Shown here: piece by piece, positions 1-6,377 of the stretch
Position numbering within the stretch: position 1 is the stretch's first letter
Layout of the letters: each line of letters starts with the position of its first letter
Origin: Desulfobacterales bacterium
GTDB lineage: Bacteria > Desulfobacterota > Desulfobacteria > Desulfobacterales > Desulfobacteraceae
Reading direction: 5' to 3'
Assembly (NCBI GenBank): GCA_022361535.1
Contig: JAKSAU010000125.1
Span: 1-6,377, forward strand
DNA length: 6,377 nt
Position numbers and translations under genes: made by a program
The notes under the pieces: generated by a model
What the model was told of the DNA's origin: nothing
What the model saw: only the letters and a program-made list of their open reading frames with translations
Databases searched by the model: none

Positions 1-1697
1 GGGCTTGCGTCTTCTTCGGTAACTCCTTCAGCCCCTGCCGCCTCAAGTTTTTCCTGTACCATCTCATTGTACTGGCCAATATTTCTTAAACCGGACATTT
101 CCAAAAGTTCATACCGGCGTTCCATTTCCCTGACAGCCCAAAACAAGGCATTGGTGGCCTTTTTCATATCTGTGACCACCGGTGTAATCAAATGGGGAAT
201 ATCATTGTAAACAGACAGCTCAATACGCTTTGGATCCACCATGATCAGCTTTACTTCATCAGGCGTTGCTTTATATAAAAGACTTATGATCATTGAGTTT
301 AAGCCGACACTTTTACCGGTTCCTGTGGCGCCTGCAATAAGCAAATGGGGCATTTTATCCATTTTGGTGGCAACGGGCTGCCCCAAAAGGTCTTTTCCAA
401 GGCCTAAGGTCAAAAGAGAGGCTGATTGGACAAACTCTTTGGATGAAACCATCTCTCTTAAATTGACCAGTTCACGTTCCTCATTGGGTATTTCAATCCC
501 CACAACATCACGGCCTGGTATGGGTGCCACAATACGGATGGAAATCGCAGACAATGCCAAAGCAAGGTCATCTGACAAACCGACAATTTTGGACAGTTTA
601 ATGCCTGGTGCAGGCCTGTATTCAAAGGTTGTGATAACAGGGCCCGGCAAAATTTCAACCACTTCCCCTTTGACATTAAAGTCGTTAAGCTTGCTTTCTA
701 AAATCCTTGCCTTGCTCTGGAGACCGTCTGTGTCAATCTGTCGCCGGATCTTGGTTTTTTCATCAAGAAAATTCAGCTTAGGCAAAATAAAATCAGGCTG
801 TTCCCGGATATCTTTAACCAGAGGATCTGCCAGGTATTCTTTATCATCTGTTTTAACTTCTACAATATTGGGGGCAAACAGGTCATCAAGAGACTGGTCT
901 TCTTCATTTTGCTTTTCAGGTTTCTTGATTCTAGATTTCTTTGGAGGATCAGGCTCATCCATGACGGTTGGCACAGATACCGGCACAGCACTTTGGGTGT
1001 TCTCAATAAAGTCTGCATCCGTTTCAGTTTCCTGGGGTATGGCAGCCATTTCCTCAAGCTTTTGAGCCCGCTCCAGCCTTGCAGCTTTGCGGTCTTCCCG
1101 GAATTGATAAATCCGGTTCCGGGTGTAATCAAACGCCTCGCTTAGATCGTTTCTAATGGTTTGCCCAAGGTTTACAATACGATCCCAGGCAAACCTGGCC
1201 AAATCCTTGAGGGAGAGACCTGTAACCAGGGTAAACCCAATCATCACAAAGAAAATGAGAATTATAACGCAGCCTGTAATATTGGCATATTTAAGCAGGA
1301 AGCCTGTCAGCCATTTACCAATTACGCCACCTGCCGGCATTATTGTATTAGAAAAATGATAGCCGTCTTTGAACAGGTAAAAAATACTGCCTGTTGAGAT
1401 CATAAGAATCAGACCGCCTAACAACGTCAGCCATATCACCCTAGCTGACTTTTCTTTCAAATACCAAAGCCCCAGCAAAGATAAAACAAGGGGGACCCAC
1501 AAAGAGCCTATACCGAACAGGTAAACAAAAAGGCCTGCGGTATGGGCTCCGACAAGACCAAATAGATTGTGCACCTTGTCAGGTATAGTAAAAAAATCAT
1601 TTCCTACACTGGGGTCGGCAGCATGAAAGGAAAAAAGGCTGACCGCGGTCAGGATAATAAAAAAGAAAAGAAGAATGCCGTAGAGTTCTTTTTTCAT
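1..1697 (-). CDS. ftsK: DNA translocase FtsK, N-terminal 565 residues (C-terminus cut by window edge)
   Basis: FtsK is a membrane-anchored, ATP-driven DNA pump at the division septum that clears and aligns sister chromosome termini. The reading frame is open from an ATG at 1697 to the window edge. Four hydrophobic segments (about residues 5-24, 54-80, 87-109, 139-161) form the FtsK 4TM anchor, the last ending TGLS. A short charged linker follows (about 165-300), much shorter than the linker of E. coli FtsK. The alpha domain (about 305-405) carries PGPVITTFEY at 351-360. The motor domain then begins, with Walker A GATGTGKS at 456-463 and the FtsK-typical IMVDPKRIELSVY from 485. The Walker B strand, the rest of the motor and any DNA-reading gamma domain lie beyond the edge. 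The start overlaps the rnj stop (ATGA) and has only a weak ribosome site (AGAAG one base upstream), which suggests translational coupling to rnj. Family assignment is secure; completeness is unknown. Confidence 0.97.
   Translation of the reverse strand, partial: MKKELYGILLFFFIILTAVSLFSFHAADPSVGNDFFTIPDKVHNLFGLVGAHTAGLFVYLFGIGSLWVPLVLSLLGLWYLKEKSARVIWLTLLGGLILMISTGSIFYLFKDGYHFSNTIMPAGGVIGKWLTGFLLKYANITGCVIILIFFVMIGFTLVTGLSLKDLARFAWDRIVNLGQTIRNDLSEAFDYTRNRIYQFREDRKAARLERAQKLEEMAAIPQETETDADFIENTQSAVPVSVPTVMDEPDPPKKSRIKKPEKQNEEDQSLDDLFAPNIVEVKTDDKEYLADPLVKDIREQPDFILPKLNFLDEKTKIRRQIDTDGLQSKARILESKLNDFNVKGEVVEILPGPVITTFEYRPAPGIKLSKIVGLSDDLALALSAISIRIVAPIPGRDVVGIEIPNEERELVNLREMVSSKEFVQSASLLTLGLGKDLLGQPVATKMDKMPHLLIAGATGTGKSVGLNSMIISLLYKATPDEVKLIMVDPKRIELSVYNDIPHLITPVVTDMKKATNALFWAVREMERRYELLEMSGLRNIGQYNEMVQEKLEAAGAEGVTEEDAS
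1694..1697 (-). other. ATGA stop/start overlap joining rnj to ftsK
   Basis: On the minus strand the TGA ending rnj (1696-1694) shares two bases with the ATG opening ftsK (1697-1695). This four-base overlap is typical of translational coupling. The weak ribosome site before the ftsK ATG supports reinitiation by ribosomes finishing rnj. Coupling itself is inferred. Confidence 0.9.
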
Positions 1698-3346
1698 ACT
1701 TCTATAATAATTGGCACGATAAGCGGCCTGCGGTTGATGGCAAAGGCAAAATATTGTTTAAGTGCCCGCTGTAGTTTTTTGCGGATCAATTCCACACGGG
1801 ACTCCAGCCCGGCTTCAATCTCCTCCACGATTTCCAAAATCACACACTGGGCATCATCCACCAGGTATCCTGTGGCAGAATCAAATACAAAGCCCTTGGA
1901 GACCAATTCCGGTCCGTAAAGCACTACACCGGTTTCTTCATCAATTATCATTGTTACCACGACCAGTCCGCCTTCGGATAATTCCCTGCGTTCCTTGAGT
2001 ACAGACCGGCCTACATCCCCTATGCCTTTTCCGTCTACAAGAATTCGCCCGGTATGGACCTTGCCGTCGATTCTGCCGCCGTTTTCCTGGTCAAACGCAA
2101 TGACCTGGCCATCTTCTGCCACAAGTACGTTTTGACGCTTCAGGCCCAGTTTTTCAGCCAGCCTGGCATGGACGACCAAATGCCGGTATTCTCCATGAAT
2201 AGGGATAAAATACTCGGGCCGGGTCAGGTTGATCATCATTTTCAGCTCTTCCTGGTGGGCATGGCCAGACGCATGGATCTGGGCAATTTTGGAATACACC
2301 ACTTCCGCGCCCCTGCGGTAAAGCTTATTTATAATATTGGCAATTGCCTTTTCATTGCCCGGAATATACTTGGAGGAAAGGATAACCGTATCCCCTTTTC
2401 GGATGTTTATATGCTTGTGTACGCCTGAGGCCATCCGGGCCAGGGCAGACATGGGCTCCCCCTGGCTGCCAGTAGTGATAATCACAACTTGATCATCGGG
2501 CAGTTTATGGATTTGTTTGATATCCACAAGCATACCCTGCGGACAGTTGAGATATCCAAGACGCATGGCTGCATCCGTTATCTGCTCCATGCTCCGGCCG
2601 TTGAAAACGACCCTGCGGTTGTTCCGCCTGGCAATATCAATTACCTGCTGAATACGGAATACATTGGAGGCAAAAAGCGCCACAATAACACGGCCGGTGG
2701 ATGCACTGATCAGCTTGCCCAGATTTTTGGCCACCTCCTGTTCGGACATGGTATACCCTTCCACTTCCACATTAGTGGAATCTGACATCAGGGCAAGGAC
2801 CCCTTCCTCACCAAACCTGGCAAAACTTGAAATATCCGTATTTTTGAATTTATCGGCTGAATGGCTGATCCTGAAATCACCAGTATGTACGACCACCCCT
2901 TCCGGGGTTTTAATGGCCAATCCTACGCCGTCTATGGTTGAGTGACTTACCCGGATAAACTCAATTTCAAAAGGCTCAATGGTCAGAACCTCACCCGGGT
3001 TCATCAGGTTCAAGTCCACATAGGTGTTAAGTTCAAACTCAACGAGCTTGTTCCGAACGATCTCAAGTGTGAACGGGGTGCCATATACCGGAAGACGAAT
3101 TTCTCTTAACAGATAAGGCAGAGCACCAATATGGTCTTCATGGGCATGTGTGAGGATGATCCCTTCGATTTTATCACGGTTTTCCCGCAGATAATCCATG
3201 GCAGGGATAACAATATCCACACCCAGCATATAATCTTCCGGGAACATAAGCCCGGCATCGATAATGAACATGACATCGCCGTATTCGACCACCATCATGT
3301 TCAGGCCTATTTCACCAAGTCCCCCAAGAGGTATGATCTTAAGCAT
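1694..3346 (-). CDS. rnj: Ribonuclease J (beta-CASP metallo-beta-lactamase RNase)
   Basis: Cytoplasmic zinc-dependent RNase with 5'-to-3' exonuclease and endonuclease activity in the RNase J family, used in mRNA decay and rRNA maturation. At 550 residues it matches the usual length of about 550-560. The metallo-beta-lactamase core shows HAHEDH (H67, H69, D71, H72), H135 in RVSHS and D157 in HTGDF. The beta-CASP insert includes SDSTN (188-192) and TTGSQGEPMSAL (291-302). The closing metal and phosphate-binding motifs are HASGHAHQEE (358-367) and PIHGEYRHL (382-390, H384). The C-terminal domain ends RRPLIVPIIIEV, also typical. All catalytic residues I looked for are present, so the enzyme should be active. 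The ATG at 3346 is the first possible start, because an in-frame TAG lies directly upstream; GGA eight bases ahead is a modest ribosome site. It lies 21 bp after the small upstream gene and overlaps ftsK, so it is the middle gene of a likely three-gene operon. Confidence 0.98.
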   Translation of the reverse strand: MLKIIPLGGLGEIGLNMMVVEYGDVMFIIDAGLMFPEDYMLGVDIVIPAMDYLRENRDKIEGIILTHAHEDHIGALPYLLREIRLPVYGTPFTLEIVRNKLVEFELNTYVDLNLMNPGEVLTIEPFEIEFIRVSHSTIDGVGLAIKTPEGVVVHTGDFRISHSADKFKNTDISSFARFGEEGVLALMSDSTNVEVEGYTMSEQEVAKNLGKLISASTGRVIVALFASNVFRIQQVIDIARRNNRRVVFNGRSMEQITDAAMRLGYLNCPQGMLVDIKQIHKLPDDQVVIITTGSQGEPMSALARMASGVHKHINIRKGDTVILSSKYIPGNEKAIANIINKLYRRGAEVVYSKIAQIHASGHAHQEELKMMINLTRPEYFIPIHGEYRHLVVHARLAEKLGLKRQNVLVAEDGQVIAFDQENGGRIDGKVHTGRILVDGKGIGDVGRSVLKERRELSEGGLVVVTMIIDEETGVVLYGPELVSKGFVFDSATGYLVDDAQCVILEIVEEIEAGLESRVELIRKKLQRALKQYFAFAINRRPLIVPIIIEV

Positions 3347-3367
3347 CTATATGATCCAGACCCAACA

Positions 3368-3748
3368 TCAAATGCAGATGGATAATTTTTCCAGCACCGC
3401 GTCTGTCCAGTCCACCAGCCAATCACGCTGATCTTTGGTGGCATAGCCCATACAGTCGCATTTTATATTGGTTTTAATTCTTACTAACAGTTCACAGGAC
3501 AGGTAGGATTCTTCCAGCATCAAGCCAAACACATGGGGACCGCAATCCCTGTGTTCGGTCTGGACAGGTGACAGGTACTCCGGGTCTACCTCAAGCCAGT
3601 AGATCCCCCCAATGGGAGCCGACTCTAAATGGCTGTCCAGATAGTCTTTTAATGCTGTATAATCCTTGAGCGTCAATCCGTCGATTACATATTGTTTCAT
3701 AGGCAAACTAATTAACATAGTACCTTGGACTATGCAACATGAACCCAT
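3368..3748 (-). CDS. Small conserved-looking protein of unknown function, first gene of the rnj-ftsK operon
   Basis: I do not recognise this protein. The longest reading is 126 residues from ATG 3748. Two internal ATGs, at 3718 (116 residues) and 3700 (110 residues), are credible alternatives. The 3700 start begins MKQYVIDGLTLKDY, which reads like a natural N-terminus but has no ribosome site. ATG 3718 has AAGG four bases ahead, and ATG 3748 has AGG six bases ahead. Numbered from 3748, visible features are an acidic, helix-prone stretch (26-43), YWLEVDPEYL (50-59), a striking HRDCGPH (66-72), CDC at 97-99 and an aromatic-rich C-terminal helix (DWLVDWTDAVLEKL). There are seven cysteines, two of them at 4-5 in the doubtful N-terminal extension. 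There is no signal peptide or membrane segment, so it is probably cytoplasmic. The Cys/His pattern could bind metal, but that is speculation. Its tight spacing to rnj (21 bp) supports a real, cotranscribed gene. Confidence 0.8.
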   Translation of the reverse strand: MGSCCIVQGTMLISLPMKQYVIDGLTLKDYTALKDYLDSHLESAPIGGIYWLEVDPEYLSPVQTEHRDCGPHVFGLMLEESYLSCELLVRIKTNIKCDCMGYATKDQRDWLVDWTDAVLEKLSICI

Positions 3749-3830
3749 TTGTTGCCTAAAAAATCCGCTAAAAAGATAAGGAAGGCTGATGCATAGTCAG
3801 GACGGACTAATGCATTTAGTTTATGCAGTC
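3728..3830 (-). promoter_or_regulatory. Four alternating copies of a GACTATGCA motif: candidate leader switch or operator array
   Basis: Seen directly on the plus strand: GACTATGCA at 3728-3736; its exact reverse complement TGCATAGTC at 3790-3798; GACTAATGCA (one extra A) at 3805-3814; and TGCAGTC (shortened inverse) at 3824-3830. Orientation alternates +, -, +, -. Copies two and three form a hairpin of about ten base pairs with one bulged base and the six-base loop AGGACG (3789-3815). Copies three and four form a second hairpin (3805-3830) with a three-base bulge and seven-base loop. Copies one and two can pair at a distance across about 53 bases. These pairings compete, as in attenuators. 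The cluster sits over the upstream edge of the small gene, so the transcript of the rnj operon probably carries it. Whether it works as RNA structure or as DNA-binding sites is unknown. Confidence 0.45.
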
Positions 3831-3849
3831 AGGCTTGTTTGACTTAAGA

Positions 3850-3938
3850 AAAAGGCATCAGACGTTCTTTTAAAAGAAATACGGTAACCGTTTCCTATGA
3901 TGACAGAGCCGATATTTGTATATGGGAAAGCCTGATGC
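3850..3938 (-). terminator. Branched rho-independent terminator-like structure after the transporter gene
   Basis: On the minus-strand transcript, GCAUCAGGC starts at the last base of the transporter stop codon (3938-3930). It can pair with GUCUGAUGC (3863-3855) as nine pairs including one G-U. The 3' arm is followed by C and then five U (3853-3849 region), as in an intrinsic terminator. The 66-base loop is far longer than usual, but it contains two smaller palindromes (3865-3878 and 3881-3891) that could fold and shorten it. Position and U-run favour termination; the long loop keeps confidence moderate. Confidence 0.45.
3865..3891. repeat. Two adjacent short palindromes (TTCTTTTAAAAGAA and ACGGT-A-ACCGT)
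   Basis: A perfect 14-base palindrome lies at 3865-3878. Three bases later comes a five-base inverted repeat with a single central base at 3881-3891. Both lie inside the loop of the terminator-like structure. They may be secondary hairpins in the transcript or a protein site; the sequence alone does not decide. Confidence 0.5.
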
Positions 3939-4813
3939 TATCCGGGCCGCTTGCTCAAGGCCATGAAATTGCCGCCCAGAACCAATACAAGTCCGGCCAC
4001 AGCCGGCATGGTCCAAGTATACCCTTCTGCAAAAGTAGAAATAACAAGCGCCACTACAGGCACCACCATGATCGCATATGATGCTTTATCCGCACCCATT
4101 GTACCAACCAGGGTCAGATAGGTACCGAAAGCCACAATAGATCCGAACAGGGATAAAAAGACCAGGGAACTTGTGTAAGAAACGGAAAAAGAAAAAGTAA
4201 ACTCCTTTCCCAAAACCAGTGCGACCAATAGCAACGCAAGCGTACCATAAGCCATGCCGAAGGCATTGGCCTGGACTACCGGAATCTTTTTCTGGGTATT
4301 ACGGGCTGATGTAATATTACCCAACGAGGCGAGCATTACAGATGATACACCCAAAATCAGACCGGTTGTCCCTTGATCACCTAACTCAAAGGAACGGATT
4401 TCAGGCATAAAAATCAGGCAGATGCCAAAAATGCCAGCAACTGCACCGACCAAGGTTTTACTGTCTACGGGCACCCCCCGGAACAAGGCATTGTTGGCTA
4501 TGTTGAAAAAGACCAGTGATGAAAAAAGGACGGCAACGAGACCTGATGTTAGATAAACTTCAGCTTCATAAACCAGCCAGTAATTTATCGAGAAAAGGAA
4601 AATGCCTAATAAGGCCATAAAAAAGTGTTCCTGAGGAGAAAATTTTAGGGTCAATTTTCTTACCTTGCAAAACACAAACAGGATCGAGGCAGCCAGTCCA
4701 AACCGGTAAATCACCGATACCATGGGGTCTACATCACCCAATTGAAATTTAATCGCAATCCAGGTTGATCCCCAGATCAAAACCGTCACCACATACAGAA
4801 TCACCTGTTTCAT
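3938..4813 (-). CDS. DMT-superfamily (EamA) inner-membrane exporter
   Basis: Drug/metabolite transporters of the EamA family are ten-helix inner-membrane proteins, usually exporting amino acids, nucleobases or small metabolites. From the ATG at 4813 the protein has 291 residues, the usual family size of about 290-300. It shows the EamA signature near the start (IWGSTWIAIKF, then a YRFGLAASIL helix) and ten hydrophobic segments in two similar halves. In this numbering they lie near 2-22, 30-49, 64-82, 88-108, 120-137, 149-169, 180-201, 215-237, 244-263 and 268-286. The last half contains ADKASYAIMVVPVVALVIS, typical of the second EamA repeat. An in-frame TTG at 4840 would add nine residues. 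I prefer ATG 4813 because AAAGG lies seven bases upstream and the first helix then begins at once. It is divergent from the MocR-type regulator and probably controlled by it. The substrate cannot be told from the sequence. Confidence 0.95.
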   Translation of the reverse strand: MKQVILYVVTVLIWGSTWIAIKFQLGDVDPMVSVIYRFGLAASILFVFCKVRKLTLKFSPQEHFFMALLGIFLFSINYWLVYEAEVYLTSGLVAVLFSSLVFFNIANNALFRGVPVDSKTLVGAVAGIFGICLIFMPEIRSFELGDQGTTGLILGVSSVMLASLGNITSARNTQKKIPVVQANAFGMAYGTLALLLVALVLGKEFTFSFSVSYTSSLVFLSLFGSIVAFGTYLTLVGTMGADKASYAIMVVPVVALVISTFAEGYTWTMPAVAGLVLVLGGNFMALSKRPG

Positions 4814-4825
4814 TGTCTTACCTTT
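4814..4825 (-). promoter_or_regulatory. Ribosome binding site deciding the transporter start
   Basis: On the minus strand AAAGG (4825-4821) stands seven bases before ATG 4813. This supports that start over the upstream in-frame TTG at 4840, which itself has an AGGA eight bases ahead and so cannot be fully excluded. Confidence 0.6.
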
Positions 4826-4921
4826 ATTAAATATTGCCAATTGGTCTATCCTATACTAAAAGTTTAAAATTAAAAACAGATACAAAAGTTAACTATTTTA
4901 TCCATAACAGTTGAGTAACGC
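4826..4921. promoter_or_regulatory. Divergent promoter region between EamA exporter and MocR regulator, with candidate operator
   Basis: This AT-rich stretch must hold the promoters of both divergent genes. Near the transporter side are the perfect palindrome CCAATTGG (4837-4844) and, overlapping it, TTGGT-n9-ACTAA (4841-4859), an imperfect inverted repeat with tandem CTAT repeats inside. GTTAAC (4888-4893) is a further short palindrome. MocR-type regulators usually bind repeats in such shared regions, so the 4837-4859 segment is the best operator candidate. I see TAGTAT (4858-4853) as a possible -10 element for the transporter, but no matching -35 box at normal spacing. Promoter positions therefore remain uncalled. 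Confidence 0.4.
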
Positions 4922-6377
4922 ATGGCCCTTGATACAAGCACCCATACCAATTTTCGATACGTGGCACTGGCAGATGAAATCCAGGACAGCATCATGTCCG
5001 GCCAGTACCGGCCAGGAGAAAAACTGCCGTCATTGAGAAAGCTTCATACCCGCTTGGGCCTAAGTGTTACCACCATCCACCAGGCCTATATCGAGCTTGA
5101 AAAAAGAGGTCGAATAGAGGCAAAAGAAAAGTCTGGGTTTTATGTCAAACCGTTGTTAAAAAACCCGTTGCCTGCTCCCAGGAAAAATCCCAAAACAATT
5201 AGACCCAGCAGGGTTAGGATCAATGCCATGGCGGAAACGATTCTATCGGATCTCCAGGCACCTGGGCTGCTTCGACTCGGGGCTGCAGTCGCCTCTCCGG
5301 AACTTATGCCGTTAAAGCAGCTTTCACGGATTCTCAAATCCATGTCTATGGATGAACTGGAATCCGGTATGGCTACTTATGATGTCTGCTCAGGATCGCT
5401 GGATCTGAGAAATGCGCTTGCCAAGCAAATGCTTGGACAGGCCTGCGGGGTATATGCCGATGACATTGTGACTACCAACGGATGCCTGGAAGCCGTCAGT
5501 CTCTGTTTGAGAGCTGTAGCAGATCCAGGGGACACCATCCTTGTAGAATCCCCTGTTTTCCATTGTTTTCTCCAGCTTATAGAAGATCTGAATATGTACG
5601 TCATTGAATTGCCCGGCTGTCCGGAAACAGGTATAGACCCAAAAGCTTTTGAAGATCTGGTCAAAGCAAATTCTATTAAGGCATGTTTGCTCAATACCAA
5701 CTTTCATAATCCTTTGGGCTCTGTTTTGTCAATGGAGGCTAAAAAGGCGATTTTAAAAATTGCCCAAACACACAACCTGCCAATTATTGAAGATGATATT
5801 TACGGGGATATCTACTTTGACAGCAAGCGGCCTTCAACCTTTAAAAGCATTGATACCCAAGGCAGCGTTTTGTACTGCTCCTCATTTTCAAAGACCCTGG
5901 CTCCGGGCCTGCGGGCCGGATGGACCATACCAGGCAAGTACCTGGAAAGGGTGGTCCGGCTCAAGCTCAACACATCACTTTCAAGTCCAAATATAGGGCA
6001 CAGGGTCGTTGCCCGGTTCCTGGAAACAGGGGCATATGACCGACATTTGAGACGTCTGCGCAACCAGATAAAAAACCAGATGTCAGCTATGTCTATTGCT
6101 GTTGCCAACAGTTTTCCCAAAGATACCCGCGTAACGTTTCCCCGCGGAGGGATGGTCATGTGGATTGAATTGAACAAAGCAATCGACACCATGGAAATTT
6201 ACCAGAAAGCCAGACTGCATGGAATTTCCATAATGCCAGGCCGGATTTGCTCATCCACAGACCGGTACAGCCATTGCTTGCGTCTTAACTGCGGACTCAA
6301 ATGGAGCACTGAACTGGAACAAGGCATTGCTGTCCTTGGCCAACTTATCCACGAGGCATCTGAACTCCCCTTGCCAA
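4922..6377 (+). CDS. MocR/GntR-family transcriptional regulator with PLP aminotransferase-like domain (C-terminus just cut)
   Basis: MocR regulators join a GntR winged-helix DNA-binding domain to a fold-type I aminotransferase-like domain that binds PLP and senses an amine or amino acid. The frame is open from ATG 4922 to the window edge (485 codons). Family members run about 460-510 residues, so only a few residues should be missing. The winged helix spans residues 11-75, with GQYRPGEKLPSLRKL, the recognition-helix region SVTTIHQAYIELEKRG, and the wing ending KSGFYV. The aminotransferase part keeps N263-P264 (HNPLG), D291 and Y294 (IIEDDIYGD), the PLP Schiff-base lysine K324 in SFSKTLAPGLRAGW, and the carboxylate-binding arginine R454 (CLRLNCG). 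All key cofactor residues are thus present. An in-frame TAA at 4916-4918 fixes the start; the ribosome site is weak (GAG, six bases ahead). Its divergence from the EamA exporter suggests that gene is its target. A role as a true aminotransferase is unlikely given the DNA-binding domain. Confidence 0.96.
   Translation, partial: MALDTSTHTNFRYVALADEIQDSIMSGQYRPGEKLPSLRKLHTRLGLSVTTIHQAYIELEKRGRIEAKEKSGFYVKPLLKNPLPAPRKNPKTIRPSRVRINAMAETILSDLQAPGLLRLGAAVASPELMPLKQLSRILKSMSMDELESGMATYDVCSGSLDLRNALAKQMLGQACGVYADDIVTTNGCLEAVSLCLRAVADPGDTILVESPVFHCFLQLIEDLNMYVIELPGCPETGIDPKAFEDLVKANSIKACLLNTNFHNPLGSVLSMEAKKAILKIAQTHNLPIIEDDIYGDIYFDSKRPSTFKSIDTQGSVLYCSSFSKTLAPGLRAGWTIPGKYLERVVRLKLNTSLSSPNIGHRVVARFLETGAYDRHLRRLRNQIKNQMSAMSIAVANSFPKDTRVTFPRGGMVMWIELNKAIDTMEIYQKARLHGISIMPGRICSSTDRYSHCLRLNCGLKWSTELEQGIAVLGQLIHEASELPLP

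Noticed and set aside
241..1065. Long plus-strand open frame of 274 codons opposite ftsK
   Set aside because: It is serine-rich and low in recognisable structure, and is fully antisense to an unambiguous FtsK sequence with a conserved motor domain. It is a shadow frame.
1762..2945. Several plus-strand open frames opposite rnj
   Set aside because: They mirror the conserved RNase J coding sequence and have no family-like features of their own.
3758..3774. T-runs on the minus strand after the 3789-3815 hairpin, as an intrinsic attenuator terminator
   Set aside because: The first run begins about 14 bases after the stem. This is too far for a canonical terminator, so only a switch without a standard terminator is proposed.
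3789..3842. A 17-codon plus-strand reading frame (starting MHSQDGLMHL) with a good AAGGA ribosome-site match upstream
   Set aside because: It lies within the inverted repeats, and no plus-strand gene follows for which it could be a leader. Both flanking genes are on the minus strand. A chance frame is the simpler explanation.
4878..4899. TTGTAT and TATTTT boxes as sigma-70 promoter elements for the divergent genes
   Set aside because: Spacing to any partner box is wrong (21 bp between TTGTAT and TAGTAT). Such AT-rich hexamers are expected by chance here.
5812..6192. Minus-strand open frame of 126 codons opposite the MocR-type gene
   Set aside because: It is antisense to the conserved aminotransferase-like domain, including the PLP lysine region. 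It has no recognisable protein features.

Overview
The window looks like ordinary chromosome from a mesophilic Gram-negative bacterium. My best guess is a sulfate reducer of the Desulfobacterota (Desulfobacterales-like). This is an inference from the pairing of a single RNase J with FtsK, the mid-40s GC content by eye, and the flavour of the proteins. No rRNA, tRNA, mobile element, CRISPR array or prophage gene is visible. Both ends cut through genes: ftsK on the left loses its C-terminal part, and a MocR-type regulator on the right loses at most its last few residues.

Left block (about 1-3748, all on the minus strand, transcribed right to left): a small protein of unknown function, then ribonuclease J (rnj), then the DNA translocase ftsK. 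The small gene ends 21 bp before rnj. The rnj stop and the ftsK start share an ATGA overlap, so the three are very probably one transcript that couples an RNA-processing enzyme to a chromosome-segregation motor. The adjacency of rnj and ftsK/spoIIIE-type genes recurs in distant bacteria; for example, Bacillus subtilis rnjB lies close to spoIIIE.

Middle (3749-3937): a 189-bp spacer without a convincing gene. Its left part, running into the start of the small gene, holds four diverged copies of a GACTATGCA motif in alternating orientation. They can fold into mutually exclusive hairpins in the leader of the small gene-rnj-ftsK operon, or could be paired protein-binding sites. Its right part holds a probable branched terminator for the transporter gene.

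Right block (3938-6377): a ten-helix DMT/EamA-family exporter on the minus strand, divergent from a MocR/GntR-type regulator with a PLP aminotransferase-like domain on the plus strand. They share an AT-rich promoter region of about 108 bp. The arrangement suggests that the regulator senses an amine or amino acid through PLP chemistry and controls the transporter next door. The ligand cannot be read from the sequence.

The most interesting item is the alternating repeat cluster in the leader of the rnj operon, followed by the uncharacterised small protein with an HRDCGPH motif. Nothing here is clear evidence of a wholly new system.
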